Positions 18,088 to 25,890 of a stretch of 57,041 bases of DNA are shown here, one piece after another. The DNA comes from Bacteroidales bacterium. Lineage in GTDB: Bacteria; Bacteroidota; Bacteroidia; Bacteroidales; UBA932. Both the position numbers and the translations under genes were made by a program. Location of the stretch: assembly GCA_020026275.1 (NCBI GenBank), contig JAHHQQ010000012.1:1-57041 (forward strand). Direction: 5' to 3'. Below the pieces are notes generated by a model. The model searched no databases. It had not been told where the DNA came from and saw only the letters and a program-made list of their open reading frames with translations. The first letter of the stretch is position 1. The number at the start of each line of letters is the position of its first letter.

Positions 18088-18924
18088 TTATTCTGCCTGT
18101 GCTTCAGCTTCCTCGACTTTAGCCTCTTCTACAGATGTCTCTTCAACATCTGAAGCCTTAGCATTCTTGCGAGAGCGGAGCTTCTTTGCTGCTGGCTGGG
18201 CATCAGCTTCAGCGACAGCTTCCTTCTCCTTCTCGAGCTTTCTTTCGTCTAGACCTTCCTGGATGGCAGAACAAAGAGCACCGATGATATATTCGATAGA
18301 CTTTGTAGCGTCATCATTTGCCGGAATCACGTAATCAATCGGAGTAGGATCGCAACAAGTATCAACCATAGCGATAACCGGAATGTTGAGACGATTTGCC
18401 TCTTTTACGGCATTAGCCTCTTTCTGTACGTCTACTACGAAAAGTGCTGAAGGGAGACGGCTCATATCTCTGATAGAGCCGAGGTTCTTCTCCAATTTGG
18501 CTCTCTGGCGATCAACCTGAAGTCTTTCGCGCTTTGCAAGCTTGTCGAAGGTACCATCTTCTTTCATCTTGTCGATGGTATTCATCTTCTTCACAGCTTT
18601 ACGGATGGTCGGGAAGTTGGTAAGCATACCACCTGGCCATCTTTCAGTAACGTATGGCATATTGACAGAAGCAGCTTTCTCTGCAACGACATCTTTAGCC
18701 TGCTTTTTAGTGGCTACAAAAAGAATTTTGCGACCTGAACGTGCAAATTCTTTCATCACTTCTGCAGCCTCTTCAATCTTTACAATACTCTTATGCAAGT
18801 CGATGATGTGGATTCCGTTCCTTTCAATGAAGATATAAGGAGCCATCTTAGGATTCCACTTTCTTGCAAGGTGACCAAAATGTGCACCTGCATCGAGTAA
18901 TTCCTGGAAATTTGTTCTTGGCAT
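18088..18924 (-). CDS. rpsB: Small ribosomal subunit protein uS2
   Basis: Ribosomal protein S2, 278 residues. Family motifs LLDAGAHFGHLARKWNPKM near the N-terminus and the later PVIAMVDTCCDP are present. The C-terminus carries a Glu/Ala-rich acidic tail (about 230-278), as in other Bacteroidota. It is first in an rpsB-tsf pair and is preceded by a 222-nt untranslated stretch after rpsI that contains hairpins and may be an autoregulatory leader. Confidence 0.97.
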   Translation of the reverse strand: MPRTNFQELLDAGAHFGHLARKWNPKMAPYIFIERNGIHIIDLHKSIVKIEEAAEVMKEFARSGRKILFVATKKQAKDVVAEKAASVNMPYVTERWPGGMLTNFPTIRKAVKKMNTIDKMKEDGTFDKLAKRERLQVDRQRAKLEKNLGSIRDMSRLPSALFVVDVQKEANAVKEANRLNIPVIAMVDTCCDPTPIDYVIPANDDATKSIEYIIGALCSAIQEGLDERKLEKEKEAVAEADAQPAAKKLRSRKNAKASDVEETSVEEAKVEEAEAQAE

Positions 18925-19146
18925 TTTATTAATGTAATTTTCTAGTTTTTACTATCCCTCCAGCCTTGCCTTTAGCTATTGGGCTCTTTTCATCAATCCG
19001 AAGTAGCGGTCCAAAGGACCAGTCTCCGAAATTTTCCGCAGTCACGGCAATCAAGAGGCAGCCGATATAGATTCTCACCTATAACAGGATCCATCTATGA
19101 TTTGCAAACCGGACTGTACGAATAAATCAGCGTAAAAGCAGCAATA
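18925..19146 (-). promoter_or_regulatory. Possible structured leader upstream of rpsB
   Basis: 222 nt without a gene between rpsI and rpsB, long for this otherwise compact cluster. In the minus-strand RNA there are several local stems: GGUCC-UUU-GGACC (19020-19008), CGGC...GCCG (about 19063-19044) and AGCC...GGCU (about 18985-18962). S2 represses its own operon through a leader structure in other bacteria, so this is a reasonable candidate, but no known motif is recognised. Confidence 0.35.
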
Positions 19147-19539
19147 CTAACGTTTGCTGAACTGGAAGCGTCTACGTGCGCCAGGCTGACCAGGTTTCTT
19201 TCTTTCGACCTCACGTGCATCGCGAGTAAGGAATCCAGCAGTCTTGAGTGCAGAACGATAAGCCTCTCTATCAGCATCACTGAGTGCGCGGGAGATAGCA
19301 AGTCTCAAAGCCTCTGCCTGACCTTTGATTCCACCACCGTCAAGATTTGCCTTTACGTCAAATTGACCGATGGTGCCAGTTACTTCAAATGGCTGATTCA
19401 CGATATAACGAAGAGAATCCTCTTTGAAATAATCGTTGAGCTCACGACCATTGATAGTGATTTTACCTGTGCCGGCTGCAACATAAACACGAGCTACGGC
19501 TGATTTACGTCTTCCAAGGGCGTTAACTGTTTTTTCCAT
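19147..19539 (-). CDS. rpsI: Small ribosomal subunit protein uS9
   Basis: Ribosomal protein S9, 130 residues, with N-terminal ALGRRKSAVARVY, the central GGGIKGQAEALRLAISRAL block and the basic C-terminus ending RRRFQFSKR that reaches the P-site tRNA. It starts 9 bp after rplM and is co-transcribed with it. Confidence 0.97.
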   Translation of the reverse strand: MEKTVNALGRRKSAVARVYVAAGTGKITINGRELNDYFKEDSLRYIVNQPFEVTGTIGQFDVKANLDGGGIKGQAEALRLAISRALSDADREAYRSALKTAGFLTRDAREVERKKPGQPGARRRFQFSKR

Positions 19540-19548
19540 TTGCTCTGT

Positions 19549-20001
19549 TTAGATTTCGTTCAACTTAATTGGTTTTGGATTCTGTGCCTGATGAGGATGC
19601 TCTGGACCTGCATAGATATAGAGGTTGTTGAGAATCTTGTCACCAAGACGAGTCTTAGGAAGCATACCTTTTACGGATCTCCTAATCAATTCAGTAGGTC
19701 TCTTTGCGAGGATCTCTGCAGGTGTTGTGAAACGCTGTCCACCAGGATAGCCGGTGTGACGTTTGTAAACACGGTTAGTCATCTTGTTGCCTTTGAGGAT
19801 AACCTTCTCTGCATTGACGACGATAACGTTGTCACCACAATCAACATGAGGAGTAAATCCTGGCTTGTTCTTGCCACGAAGGACAAGAGCAAGACGAGAA
19901 GCAAGACGGCCAAGTGCCAGATCAGTAGCATCAATGACGACCCACTCTTTGTTTACAGTTGCCTTATTGAGGGATACTGTTTTGTAACTTTGTGTGTCCA
20001 C
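19549..20001 (-). CDS. rplM: Large ribosomal subunit protein uL13
   Basis: Ribosomal protein L13, 150 residues, with WVVIDATDLALGRLAS and the signature MLPKTRLGDKILNNLYIYAGPEHPH near the C-terminus. First gene of the rplM-rpsI unit; a consensus promoter lies 60-90 bp upstream. Confidence 0.97.
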   Translation of the reverse strand: MDTQSYKTVSLNKATVNKEWVVIDATDLALGRLASRLALVLRGKNKPGFTPHVDCGDNVIVVNAEKVILKGNKMTNRVYKRHTGYPGGQRFTTPAEILAKRPTELIRRSVKGMLPKTRLGDKILNNLYIYAGPEHPHQAQNPKPIKLNEI

Positions 20002-20062
20002 TGTCTTGATTTTTAAATAGTTAATAATAAAATATTGCGATCCCTACACATTATAGGGGGTG

Positions 20063-20092
20063 CAAATGTACGGATAATTTCTTTCTTATCAA
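20063..20092 (-). promoter_or_regulatory. Promoter of rplM-rpsI
   Basis: TTG (20092-20090), 19 nt, TACATTTG (20070-20063) on the minus strand: an exact fit to the Bacteroidota consensus. Transcription should begin near 20056-20059, giving a leader of about 55 nt. Confidence 0.65.
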
Positions 20093-20134
20093 AATTTCTT
20101 GAAAACCTATCTTTTTTAGTGCGCTCTTTTTTTG

Positions 20135-20142
20135 TATTTTTG
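20135..20142 (+). promoter_or_regulatory. -7 box of dusB
   Basis: TATTTTTG matches TAnnTTTG; the upstream position has TTT rather than TTG. It would give a leader of about 90 nt before dusB, divergent from the rplM promoter. Confidence 0.4.
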
Positions 20143-20240
20143 CAACCTCTTCCCTAATCTTCTGACAGGAAGAACAAAGATGCAAAAGGTACTTTCTGTC
20201 CGAATTCCGGGAAACTCGAACCATTTCTAAAAAATACGAT

Positions 20241-21275
20241 ATGAAAATTGGAAACATAGATCTGGGAGACAAACCGCTCATGTTGGCTCCTATGGAAGAC
20301 GTGACAGATTCCTCTTTCCGAATCATCTGCAAAGACTGCGGTGCCGATATGCTCTACACAGAATTCATCCCCTCAGACGGGCTGATTCGCGATGCTGGAA
20401 AGGCCATTGCGAAGATGAAGACTTGGGAAGGAGAATCTCCTATCGGAATCCAGATCTATGGCAATGATCCAGAAGCTATGGTAGAAGCAGCAAAGATGGC
20501 GGACCATGCTGCAGAAATTGCAGGCGGCCATGGCTGCGACCTCATTGACATCAACTTCGGCTGTCCAGTCAGCAAGATTGCCGGACGGGGAGCCGGGTCC
20601 GGAATGATGAAGGAACCAGACAAAATGGTCATGATCACCAAGATGATTGCAGATGCTGTAAAAAAACCTGTCACAGTCAAGACACGTCTTGGCTGGGATG
20701 ACAATTCCAAGATTATCGTGGAACTCGCTGAAAGACTTCAGGACACAGGTATCCAAGCTTTGACTATCCATGGAAGAACCCGTTGCCAGATGTATAAGGG
20801 AGAAGCCGACTGGACCCTCATCGGCAAGATCAAAGAAAACCCGAGGATGCATATACCTATTATCGGCAACGGAGACATCAATTCTCCTGAAAAAGCCAAA
20901 TACGCTTTCGACACTTACGGAGTGGACGGAATTATGATTGGAAGAGCCTCCTTCGGACATCCATGGATTTTCAAGGAAATCAAACACTACCTCCAGACAG
21001 GTGAAAAAATGAAATCCTTCAGCGTGGAAGATCGGGTCAATTTAGCCAAAAGGCATTTGACTCTCTCTTTGGAACGAAAAGGAGAAATAACCGGAGTGTT
21101 AGAAATGAGACGGCATCTTTCCTGCTATTTCAAGGGGCTGCCAGATTTCAAGGAAACTCGTATCCGCCTCGTGACAGAAAAAAAACCTGCCATACTATAC
21201 AAACTGCTCGACCATATTCTCGAAAAATGGGGGAACACCCCTCTCGAAGAAAGCAACAGTGTATACGGTCTCTGA
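20241..21275 (+). CDS. dusB: tRNA-dihydrouridine synthase
   Basis: FMN enzyme reducing uridine to dihydrouridine in tRNA D-loops. 344 residues. TIM-barrel with N-terminal PLMLAPMEDVTD, the signature INFGCPVSKI with the catalytic Cys, the tRNA-binding LTIHGRTRCQMYKG block, and IGNGDI/GIMIGRASFGHPW for FMN binding. The length and the PMEDVTD start fit the DusB branch. lpxK begins 22 bp downstream. Confidence 0.93.
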   Translation: MKIGNIDLGDKPLMLAPMEDVTDSSFRIICKDCGADMLYTEFIPSDGLIRDAGKAIAKMKTWEGESPIGIQIYGNDPEAMVEAAKMADHAAEIAGGHGCDLIDINFGCPVSKIAGRGAGSGMMKEPDKMVMITKMIADAVKKPVTVKTRLGWDDNSKIIVELAERLQDTGIQALTIHGRTRCQMYKGEADWTLIGKIKENPRMHIPIIGNGDINSPEKAKYAFDTYGVDGIMIGRASFGHPWIFKEIKHYLQTGEKMKSFSVEDRVNLAKRHLTLSLERKGEITGVLEMRRHLSCYFKGLPDFKETRIRLVTEKKPAILYKLLDHILEKWGNTPLEESNSVYGL

Positions 21276-21283
21276 TTTTTATC

Positions 21284-21291
21284 TATCTTTG
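21284..21291 (+). promoter_or_regulatory. -7 box directly before lpxK
   Basis: TATCTTTG, an exact TAnnTTTG, ends 6 nt before the lpxK ATG (21298). If used, the transcript would have almost no leader. No TTG at the expected upstream distance. Confidence 0.35.
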
Positions 21292-21297
21292 CAGGAT

Positions 21298-22452
21298 ATG
21301 TTATCGAAAATCCTATTATTTCCATATTATCTCACCTTGAAGGTGAGACATCACCTTTATGACACCGGAGCCAGAAAGGTGCATCATTGTGAAGTCCCTA
21401 CCATCTGTCTGGGAAACATCACTGCAGGAGGTACTGGCAAGACCCCGCACACGGAGATGATACTCCGAACCTTGCTCGGTCTTCCGGAATGGAAAGACCG
21501 CCATCTGGCCATCTTGTCAAGAGGCTACAAAAGAAAGAGCAGGGGATTCCAGCAAGTCAAGACAGACAGTCCGGCCAGTTTCAGCGGAGACGAACCACTC
21601 CAAATCAAAAAAAAATTTCCAGAAGTGACAGTCGCCGTGGATCGGAATCGTGTAGAAGGCTGCCAGTTTCTCTGCCATCCTGAAATTTTGGCCACAAACA
21701 AAAAAGCCAGGAAATGTCAGGACAAGGACATGCAGAAAGCAGACCTTATCATTCTGGACGATGCTTTCCAGCACCGTTCCCTGCAATGTTGGTTCAATAT
21801 TGTCCTGATAGACTACAACCGTCCGGTCGACAAAGACAACCTCATTCCTTTCGGGCATCTGAGAGACCTTCCTGAACGGCTGGACCAGGCTGACATGCTG
21901 ATTGTCAGCAAGTGTCCAAGATATTTGGACGAAACGGAAAGGGAGCAGCGGATCCATTCTCTGGGCATCACCGATTTCGACCCTGTCCACTGCTGCGGTA
22001 CCAATAGAAAAGGAAAGAAAGTCACCGTGCTGTTCACCTCCATCAGCTATTGTCCTCTCGAGAGGATCTACGAAGAAGGCGACAACCGATACATCTATTC
22101 CAAGAAACTGATCCTGTTCTCCGGCATCGCCAAGGACACTCCTTTACAGAAATACCTGAGTGATGACTATTCCATCATCAAGCATTTCACTTTTTCTGAC
22201 CATCACAAATACAGCAAGGGGGACATCCAGAAAATCTCCCGTGCCGCTTCCAGCCATCCAACTGCTATTGTAGCCACCACCGAAAAGGACAGCCAGCGGA
22301 TTGCTGATGTGAAAGAAGTGCCTCAAATCCTACGGGAAAAGCTGTTCGAAGTACCGATTGAAGTGGTCTTCCTGACAGAAGAGGAAAAAACGGTATTCAC
22401 TGCTACTCTGATTCAGGCTCTGGAAGATTTCCAAACCCGTGATTTGAAATGA
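21298..22452 (+). CDS. lpxK: Tetraacyldisaccharide 4'-kinase
   Basis: Inner-membrane-associated lipid A kinase that phosphorylates the 4' position of the tetraacyldisaccharide precursor. The frame is open from a GTG at 21259 inside dusB, but the ATG at 21298 starts the hydrophobic N-terminal helix expected for the family, giving 384 residues. Walker A GGTGKTP (about 52-58) and the DDAFQHR motif (about 159-165) are present. The 3' end overlaps the convergent DAHP synthase-chorismate mutase gene by 50 bases, and no terminator is seen there. Confidence 0.93.
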   Translation: MLSKILLFPYYLTLKVRHHLYDTGARKVHHCEVPTICLGNITAGGTGKTPHTEMILRTLLGLPEWKDRHLAILSRGYKRKSRGFQQVKTDSPASFSGDEPLQIKKKFPEVTVAVDRNRVEGCQFLCHPEILATNKKARKCQDKDMQKADLIILDDAFQHRSLQCWFNIVLIDYNRPVDKDNLIPFGHLRDLPERLDQADMLIVSKCPRYLDETEREQRIHSLGITDFDPVHCCGTNRKGKKVTVLFTSISYCPLERIYEEGDNRYIYSKKLILFSGIAKDTPLQKYLSDDYSIIKHFTFSDHHKYSKGDIQKISRAASSHPTAIVATTEKDSQRIADVKEVPQILREKLFEVPIEVVFLTEEEKTVFTATLIQALEDFQTRDLK

Positions 22453-23530
22453 CTTCATTCTGGACTTGAACAGATTCTTCATGGATCGCATTGAAGATAG
22501 CCGTCACACATTTTTCACTCAGTCCATAATGAGCACTTTTCCGCACCACATCCTCCAACAAGGCATCCCAACGGGAAGCCTGTAAAATGGCAATATTGTG
22601 CTCTTTCTTGTATTGACCGATTTGCCGGCTGATTTTCTTGCGAGAACGCAGTTCCTCCAATATATTATCATCAATCATATCGATCTGGGCTCTCAGTTCA
22701 CTGATATGTTCCCTGTAGTCCAGACAATCACTGTCCATCTCCCTGATTTCCAGATGAGACAGCAAATCAGACAGAGCTGCCGGGCAAAGCTGCTGAAAAG
22801 CATCACTCAAGGCACTGTCTGGACAAATATGACTTTCGATCATCAACCCATCCAAACCCAAATCCATTGATTTCTGGGAAAGTTCCGCAACATACTTCCG
22901 CTCTCCTCCCATATGGCTCGGATCAGCGAAGAATGGCATTTCAGGATACTGTGCCCTCAGTTCAATTGCAATGTTCCAGCCCGGAGAATTCCGGTAAATC
23001 TGTTTTTCAAAACTTGAGAAACCACGATGGATGACACCTAATTTCCGGACTCCGGCACGGTTAAGCCTTTCCAGAGCGCCCTTCCACAACTCTATTTCCT
23101 GGCTGACCGGATTTTTGACCAGAACCGGAATGTCCTTCCCCTGCATAGCATCTGCTATCTCCTGCATGAGGAAAGGATTGGCTGAGGTCCGGGCCCCTAT
23201 CCAAAAAAGGTCAATCCCATAACGGGAACAGGCATCAATGTGTTCCTTACAGGCCACCTCGGTACAGACCTTCATGCCCAATTCGCGTTGGACCCTGGCC
23301 AGCCAAGGCAAACCTTTTTCCCCAACGCCTTCGAAACAACCAGGATGAGTACGAGGTTTCCAGATACCAGCTCTGAATACTTGGATGCCTTCTGCTTTCA
23401 ATGCGGAAGCAGTCTCCATCACCTGTCGTTCCGACTCGGCGCTACAAGGTCCGGCAATCACTAATGGTCTCGTCCCTTCTGGAAAAACATTCCATTGCCC
23501 GACAGGAATGATATCTAATTTTCTCTCCAT
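22403..23530 (-). CDS. Bifunctional DAHP synthase / chorismate mutase
   Basis: Fusion enzyme of the shikimate pathway: condenses PEP and erythrose-4-phosphate to DAHP (N-terminal domain, about 1-265) and converts chorismate to prephenate (C-terminal AroQ-type domain, about 275-355). 375 residues. Seen: VIAGPCSAES, FRAGIWKPRTHPG, VLVKNPVSQEIELW and FADPSHMGGERKYV of the small type I-beta DAHP synthases; then LRAQIDMIDDNILEELRSRKKIS of chorismate mutase. The mutase domain probably provides feedback sensitivity to prephenate-derived products. It stands alone on the minus strand, followed convergently by lpxK with a 50-base overlap, and a terminator lies between it and frr upstream. Confidence 0.93.
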   Translation of the reverse strand: MERKLDIIPVGQWNVFPEGTRPLVIAGPCSAESERQVMETASALKAEGIQVFRAGIWKPRTHPGCFEGVGEKGLPWLARVQRELGMKVCTEVACKEHIDACSRYGIDLFWIGARTSANPFLMQEIADAMQGKDIPVLVKNPVSQEIELWKGALERLNRAGVRKLGVIHRGFSSFEKQIYRNSPGWNIAIELRAQYPEMPFFADPSHMGGERKYVAELSQKSMDLGLDGLMIESHICPDSALSDAFQQLCPAALSDLLSHLEIREMDSDCLDYREHISELRAQIDMIDDNILEELRSRKKISRQIGQYKKEHNIAILQASRWDALLEDVVRKSAHYGLSEKCVTAIFNAIHEESVQVQNEVISNHGFGNLPEPESE

Positions 23531-23540
23531 AAATTTAGTG

Positions 23541-23571
23541 AAAAGCCCCGGAATCCAAAGGACAACGGGGC
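23541..23571 (-). terminator. Terminator after frr
   Basis: GCCCCG (23545-23550) pairs with CGGGGC (23566-23571), with an inner TCC/GGA pairing; on the minus strand it runs into TTTT. It separates pyrH-frr from the aromatic biosynthesis gene. Confidence 0.65.
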
Positions 23572-23609
23572 CATGATACCATTATCTTACTGGTTTTGAA
23601 AAGAAAAGA

Positions 23610-24179
23610 CTAGACAGTCATTATGTCTTTTTCTTTTGCGACAATCAGTTCGTCCACTTTCTTGACAAATTTGTCAGTAAGCTTCTGAATCTCATCTTCG
23701 CCCTCTTTCTGAGCATCCTCATTCAAAGCATCATTCTTCTGAGCCTTCTTCAACTGATCCACACCGTCTCTTCTAGAATTTCTAACTACGATTTTGGTGT
23801 TCTCACCAGCTGCATGAGCTTTTTTGATCAGTTCTTTTCTCCTGTCCTCAGTCAGAGGTGGAATGTTGCAACGAACAGATTCTCCATTATTAGATGGTGT
23901 AAATCCAAGGTTGGCATCAAGAATCGCTTTCTCAATCTTGGCAATCATGCTCTTCTCCCATGGCTGGATCAGGATGGTCACCGCATCAGGTGTACTGACA
24001 GAAGCCACCTGTGGAAGTGGAGTGGGTGCTCCATAATAATCTACCATCACTCCATTCAAGATAGAAGGATTGGCCTTACCTACTCTGTAGTTCTTCAAAT
24101 CTTCTTCGAGGAACATCACAGCACCCTGCATCTTCTCTTCAACATGCTTGATGATCTCTTTTGCGTTATCTGGTAACAT
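23610..24179 (-). CDS. frr: Ribosome recycling factor
   Basis: Splits post-termination ribosomes together with EF-G. 189 residues, normal for the family. The conserved N-terminal helix, NPSILNGVMVDYYGAPTPL turn and the PPLTEDRRKELIKKA block are all clear. It lies 76 bp after pyrH, the common bacterial pairing, probably in one transcript. Confidence 0.96.
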   Translation of the reverse strand: MLPDNAKEIIKHVEEKMQGAVMFLEEDLKNYRVGKANPSILNGVMVDYYGAPTPLPQVASVSTPDAVTILIQPWEKSMIAKIEKAILDANLGFTPSNNGESVRCNIPPLTEDRRKELIKKAHAAGENTKIVVRNSRRDGVDQLKKAQKNDALNEDAQKEGEDEIQKLTDKFVKKVDELIVAKEKDIMTV

Positions 24180-24255
24180 ATTATCAATATTTTGTATTTA
24201 TTATTAAATGATCTGATTTCAAAGAATTCCCGCCAAACGCAGGTTCCCTGCCCTG

Positions 24256-24960
24256 TTACACATGTACCAACGTACCCAACTTCTCCCCTTTGACGAGTTT
24301 GGTCAGATTGCCTTTCTGATTCATGTCAAAAACGATAATAGGCATGTTTCCTTCACGACACAGAGCAAATGCAGTCTGATCCATCACCTTCAAATTATTG
24401 GAAATGGCTGTGTCAAATGACAATTCCTCGTACTTGGCCGCTGTTGGATCCTTCTCTGGATCAGCAGTATAGACACCATCTACACGGGTTCCTTTCAGCA
24501 GTACATCTGCCTTTATTTCCAATGCCCGCAAAGCTGCTCCGGAATCAGTAGTGAAGAAAGGATTGCCTGTACCTCCTGAAACAAGGACGACACCGCCTCT
24601 TTCCAAGACAGCTACCGCCTTGTCCCTCATGTAATAATTTGCGATAGGTTCCATTGGAGTTGCCGTAAACACTTCTGCCTCAACGCCTTGTTCCTTGATG
24701 AACATAGAAAGTGCCAAAGAATTGATGACAGTGGCAAGCATTCCCATCTTATCTCCATCAACGCGGTCAAAACCTTTGCCGACGCCCTGGAGTCCTCTGA
24801 AAATATTTCCACCTCCATTTACCACAGCTATCTGGAGTCCACTTTTCGCAGCAGCTGCAATTTCACTGGCATAAGCAGCCAAAGTGGCTGTATCCAATCC
24901 CTTTGCTGAACTTCCACCTAAGCTTTCGCCGCTGAGTTTCAACAATACTCTCTTATACAT
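24256..24960 (-). CDS. pyrH: UMP kinase
   Basis: Phosphorylates UMP to UDP; hexameric amino acid kinase-family enzyme. 234 residues. Seen: RVLLKLSGESL at the N-terminus, VNGGGNIFRG phosphate-binding loop, RVDGVYTADPEKDP and the C-terminal NLTKLVKGEKLGTLV. A consensus promoter lies immediately upstream. Confidence 0.97.
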   Translation of the reverse strand: MYKRVLLKLSGESLGGSSAKGLDTATLAAYASEIAAAAKSGLQIAVVNGGGNIFRGLQGVGKGFDRVDGDKMGMLATVINSLALSMFIKEQGVEAEVFTATPMEPIANYYMRDKAVAVLERGGVVLVSGGTGNPFFTTDSGAALRALEIKADVLLKGTRVDGVYTADPEKDPTAAKYEELSFDTAISNNLKVMDQTAFALCREGNMPIIVFDMNQKGNLTKLVKGEKLGTLVHV

Positions 24961-24989
24961 TGTTTCTGATGATTTAGGTTATATACAAA

Positions 24990-25019
24990 CAAAATTACGA
25001 AATATTATGAAACTTACAA
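24990..25019 (-). promoter_or_regulatory. Promoter of pyrH-frr
   Basis: TTG (25019-25017), 19 nt, TAATTTTG (24997-24990) on the minus strand. Predicted start near 24984, about 23 nt before the ATG. Confidence 0.6.
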
Positions 25020-25028
25020 TAAACAAGT

Positions 25029-25036
25029 TATATTTG
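25029..25036 (+). promoter_or_regulatory. -7 box of the cytochrome b gene
   Basis: TATATTTG fits TAnnTTTG; no TTG at the expected place. It would give a leader of about 30 nt. Confidence 0.35.
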
Positions 25037-25074
25037 TCACAATTATCTAAATACGGATTTAAACCTTTATATTA

Positions 25075-25809
25075 ATGGCTAACGCATTTCACTATTCGAT
25101 TGGACGAAAATTCATTCAGGCAATCAGTGGAGCTTTTCTAATCATCTTCCTATTGCTTCACATGACCATCAACTTGTTCTCTGTAATTGACACATTTACA
25201 GGAAAATTTGGAGTTTCTGCAGCTGACAGCACCTTGTTCTCGGCTGGTGACGGACTCTTCCAACTCGGTTGTGACTTCATGTCCACTCCAATCATCACTA
25301 TCATGGTGCCGGTACTTGCACTTGGTTTCATTATTCACATCATCTACGGCTGCTATCTCACCTGGTACAACATCAAAGCCCGTGGCGGATACAAACGCTA
25401 TGAAGTTTCCAGCAAAGCCGCAGCTGATTCATGGTCATCCAAGAACATGTTCGTTTTGGGAATCATTGTTCTGGGCGTCATCTTCTTCCACCTCACTCAT
25501 TTCTGGGCCGATATGCAGCTTCAGGAATTCATGGGCAAAGAAGCAGCCAACCCTTACACTCTTCTCACAACAACATTCGGCCAATGGTGGGTACTGCTTA
25601 TCTACATCATCTGGTTTGTTGCTCTCTGGTTCCACCTCAACCATGGTTTCTGGTCTATGTTCCAAACTGTAGGCTGGGACAATCAGGTATGGATGAAGAG
25701 ACTCAAGGTGATTGGTATCGTTGTTTCTACAATTATCTGTCTTGGATTCATAGTTGTAGCTATCAATGCCTTCCTTCAAGCCAATGGCTGCCTTATATGT
25801 TTGAACTAA
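25075..25809 (+). CDS. Succinate dehydrogenase/fumarate reductase cytochrome b subunit
   Basis: Membrane anchor and haem/quinone-binding subunit of the b558 family (di-haem type), 244 residues with five hydrophobic spans. Histidines in the spans (LLLHMTINL, FIIHIIYG, FFHLTHFW, FHLNHGFW) are placed as haem ligands. In most Bacteroidota this gene is directly followed by the flavoprotein and iron-sulfur genes. Here a strong bidirectional terminator follows 23 bp after the stop and the next gene is convergent, so the catalytic subunits are not in the window. It may be a displaced frdC/sdhC working with subunits encoded elsewhere. Confidence 0.9.
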   Translation: MANAFHYSIGRKFIQAISGAFLIIFLLLHMTINLFSVIDTFTGKFGVSAADSTLFSAGDGLFQLGCDFMSTPIITIMVPVLALGFIIHIIYGCYLTWYNIKARGGYKRYEVSSKAAADSWSSKNMFVLGIIVLGVIFFHLTHFWADMQLQEFMGKEAANPYTLLTTTFGQWWVLLIYIIWFVALWFHLNHGFWSMFQTVGWDNQVWMKRLKVIGIVVSTIICLGFIVVAINAFLQANGCLICLN

Positions 25810-25832
25810 AGGAAAACATTTGAAGAAATCAT

Positions 25833-25874
25833 AAAAAGACCTCCAGAGAAAAATTTTTCTCTGGAGGTCTTTTT
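25833..25874. terminator. Bidirectional terminator, 42-nt perfect palindrome
   Basis: Two perfectly complementary 21-nt arms meeting at 25853/25854, core GACCTCCAGAG, with A and T runs on both ends. It serves the cytochrome b gene and the convergent aminopeptidase gene. Confidence 0.9.
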
Positions 25875-25890
25875 CATTTTCCATCAGGAA

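Noticed and set aside
19540..20016. 158-codon plus-strand frame opposite rplM
   Set aside because: Antisense shadow of a ribosomal protein gene; no domain or start context.
20373..20987. 204-codon minus-strand frame inside dusB
   Set aside because: Antisense shadow; dusB is clear on the other strand.
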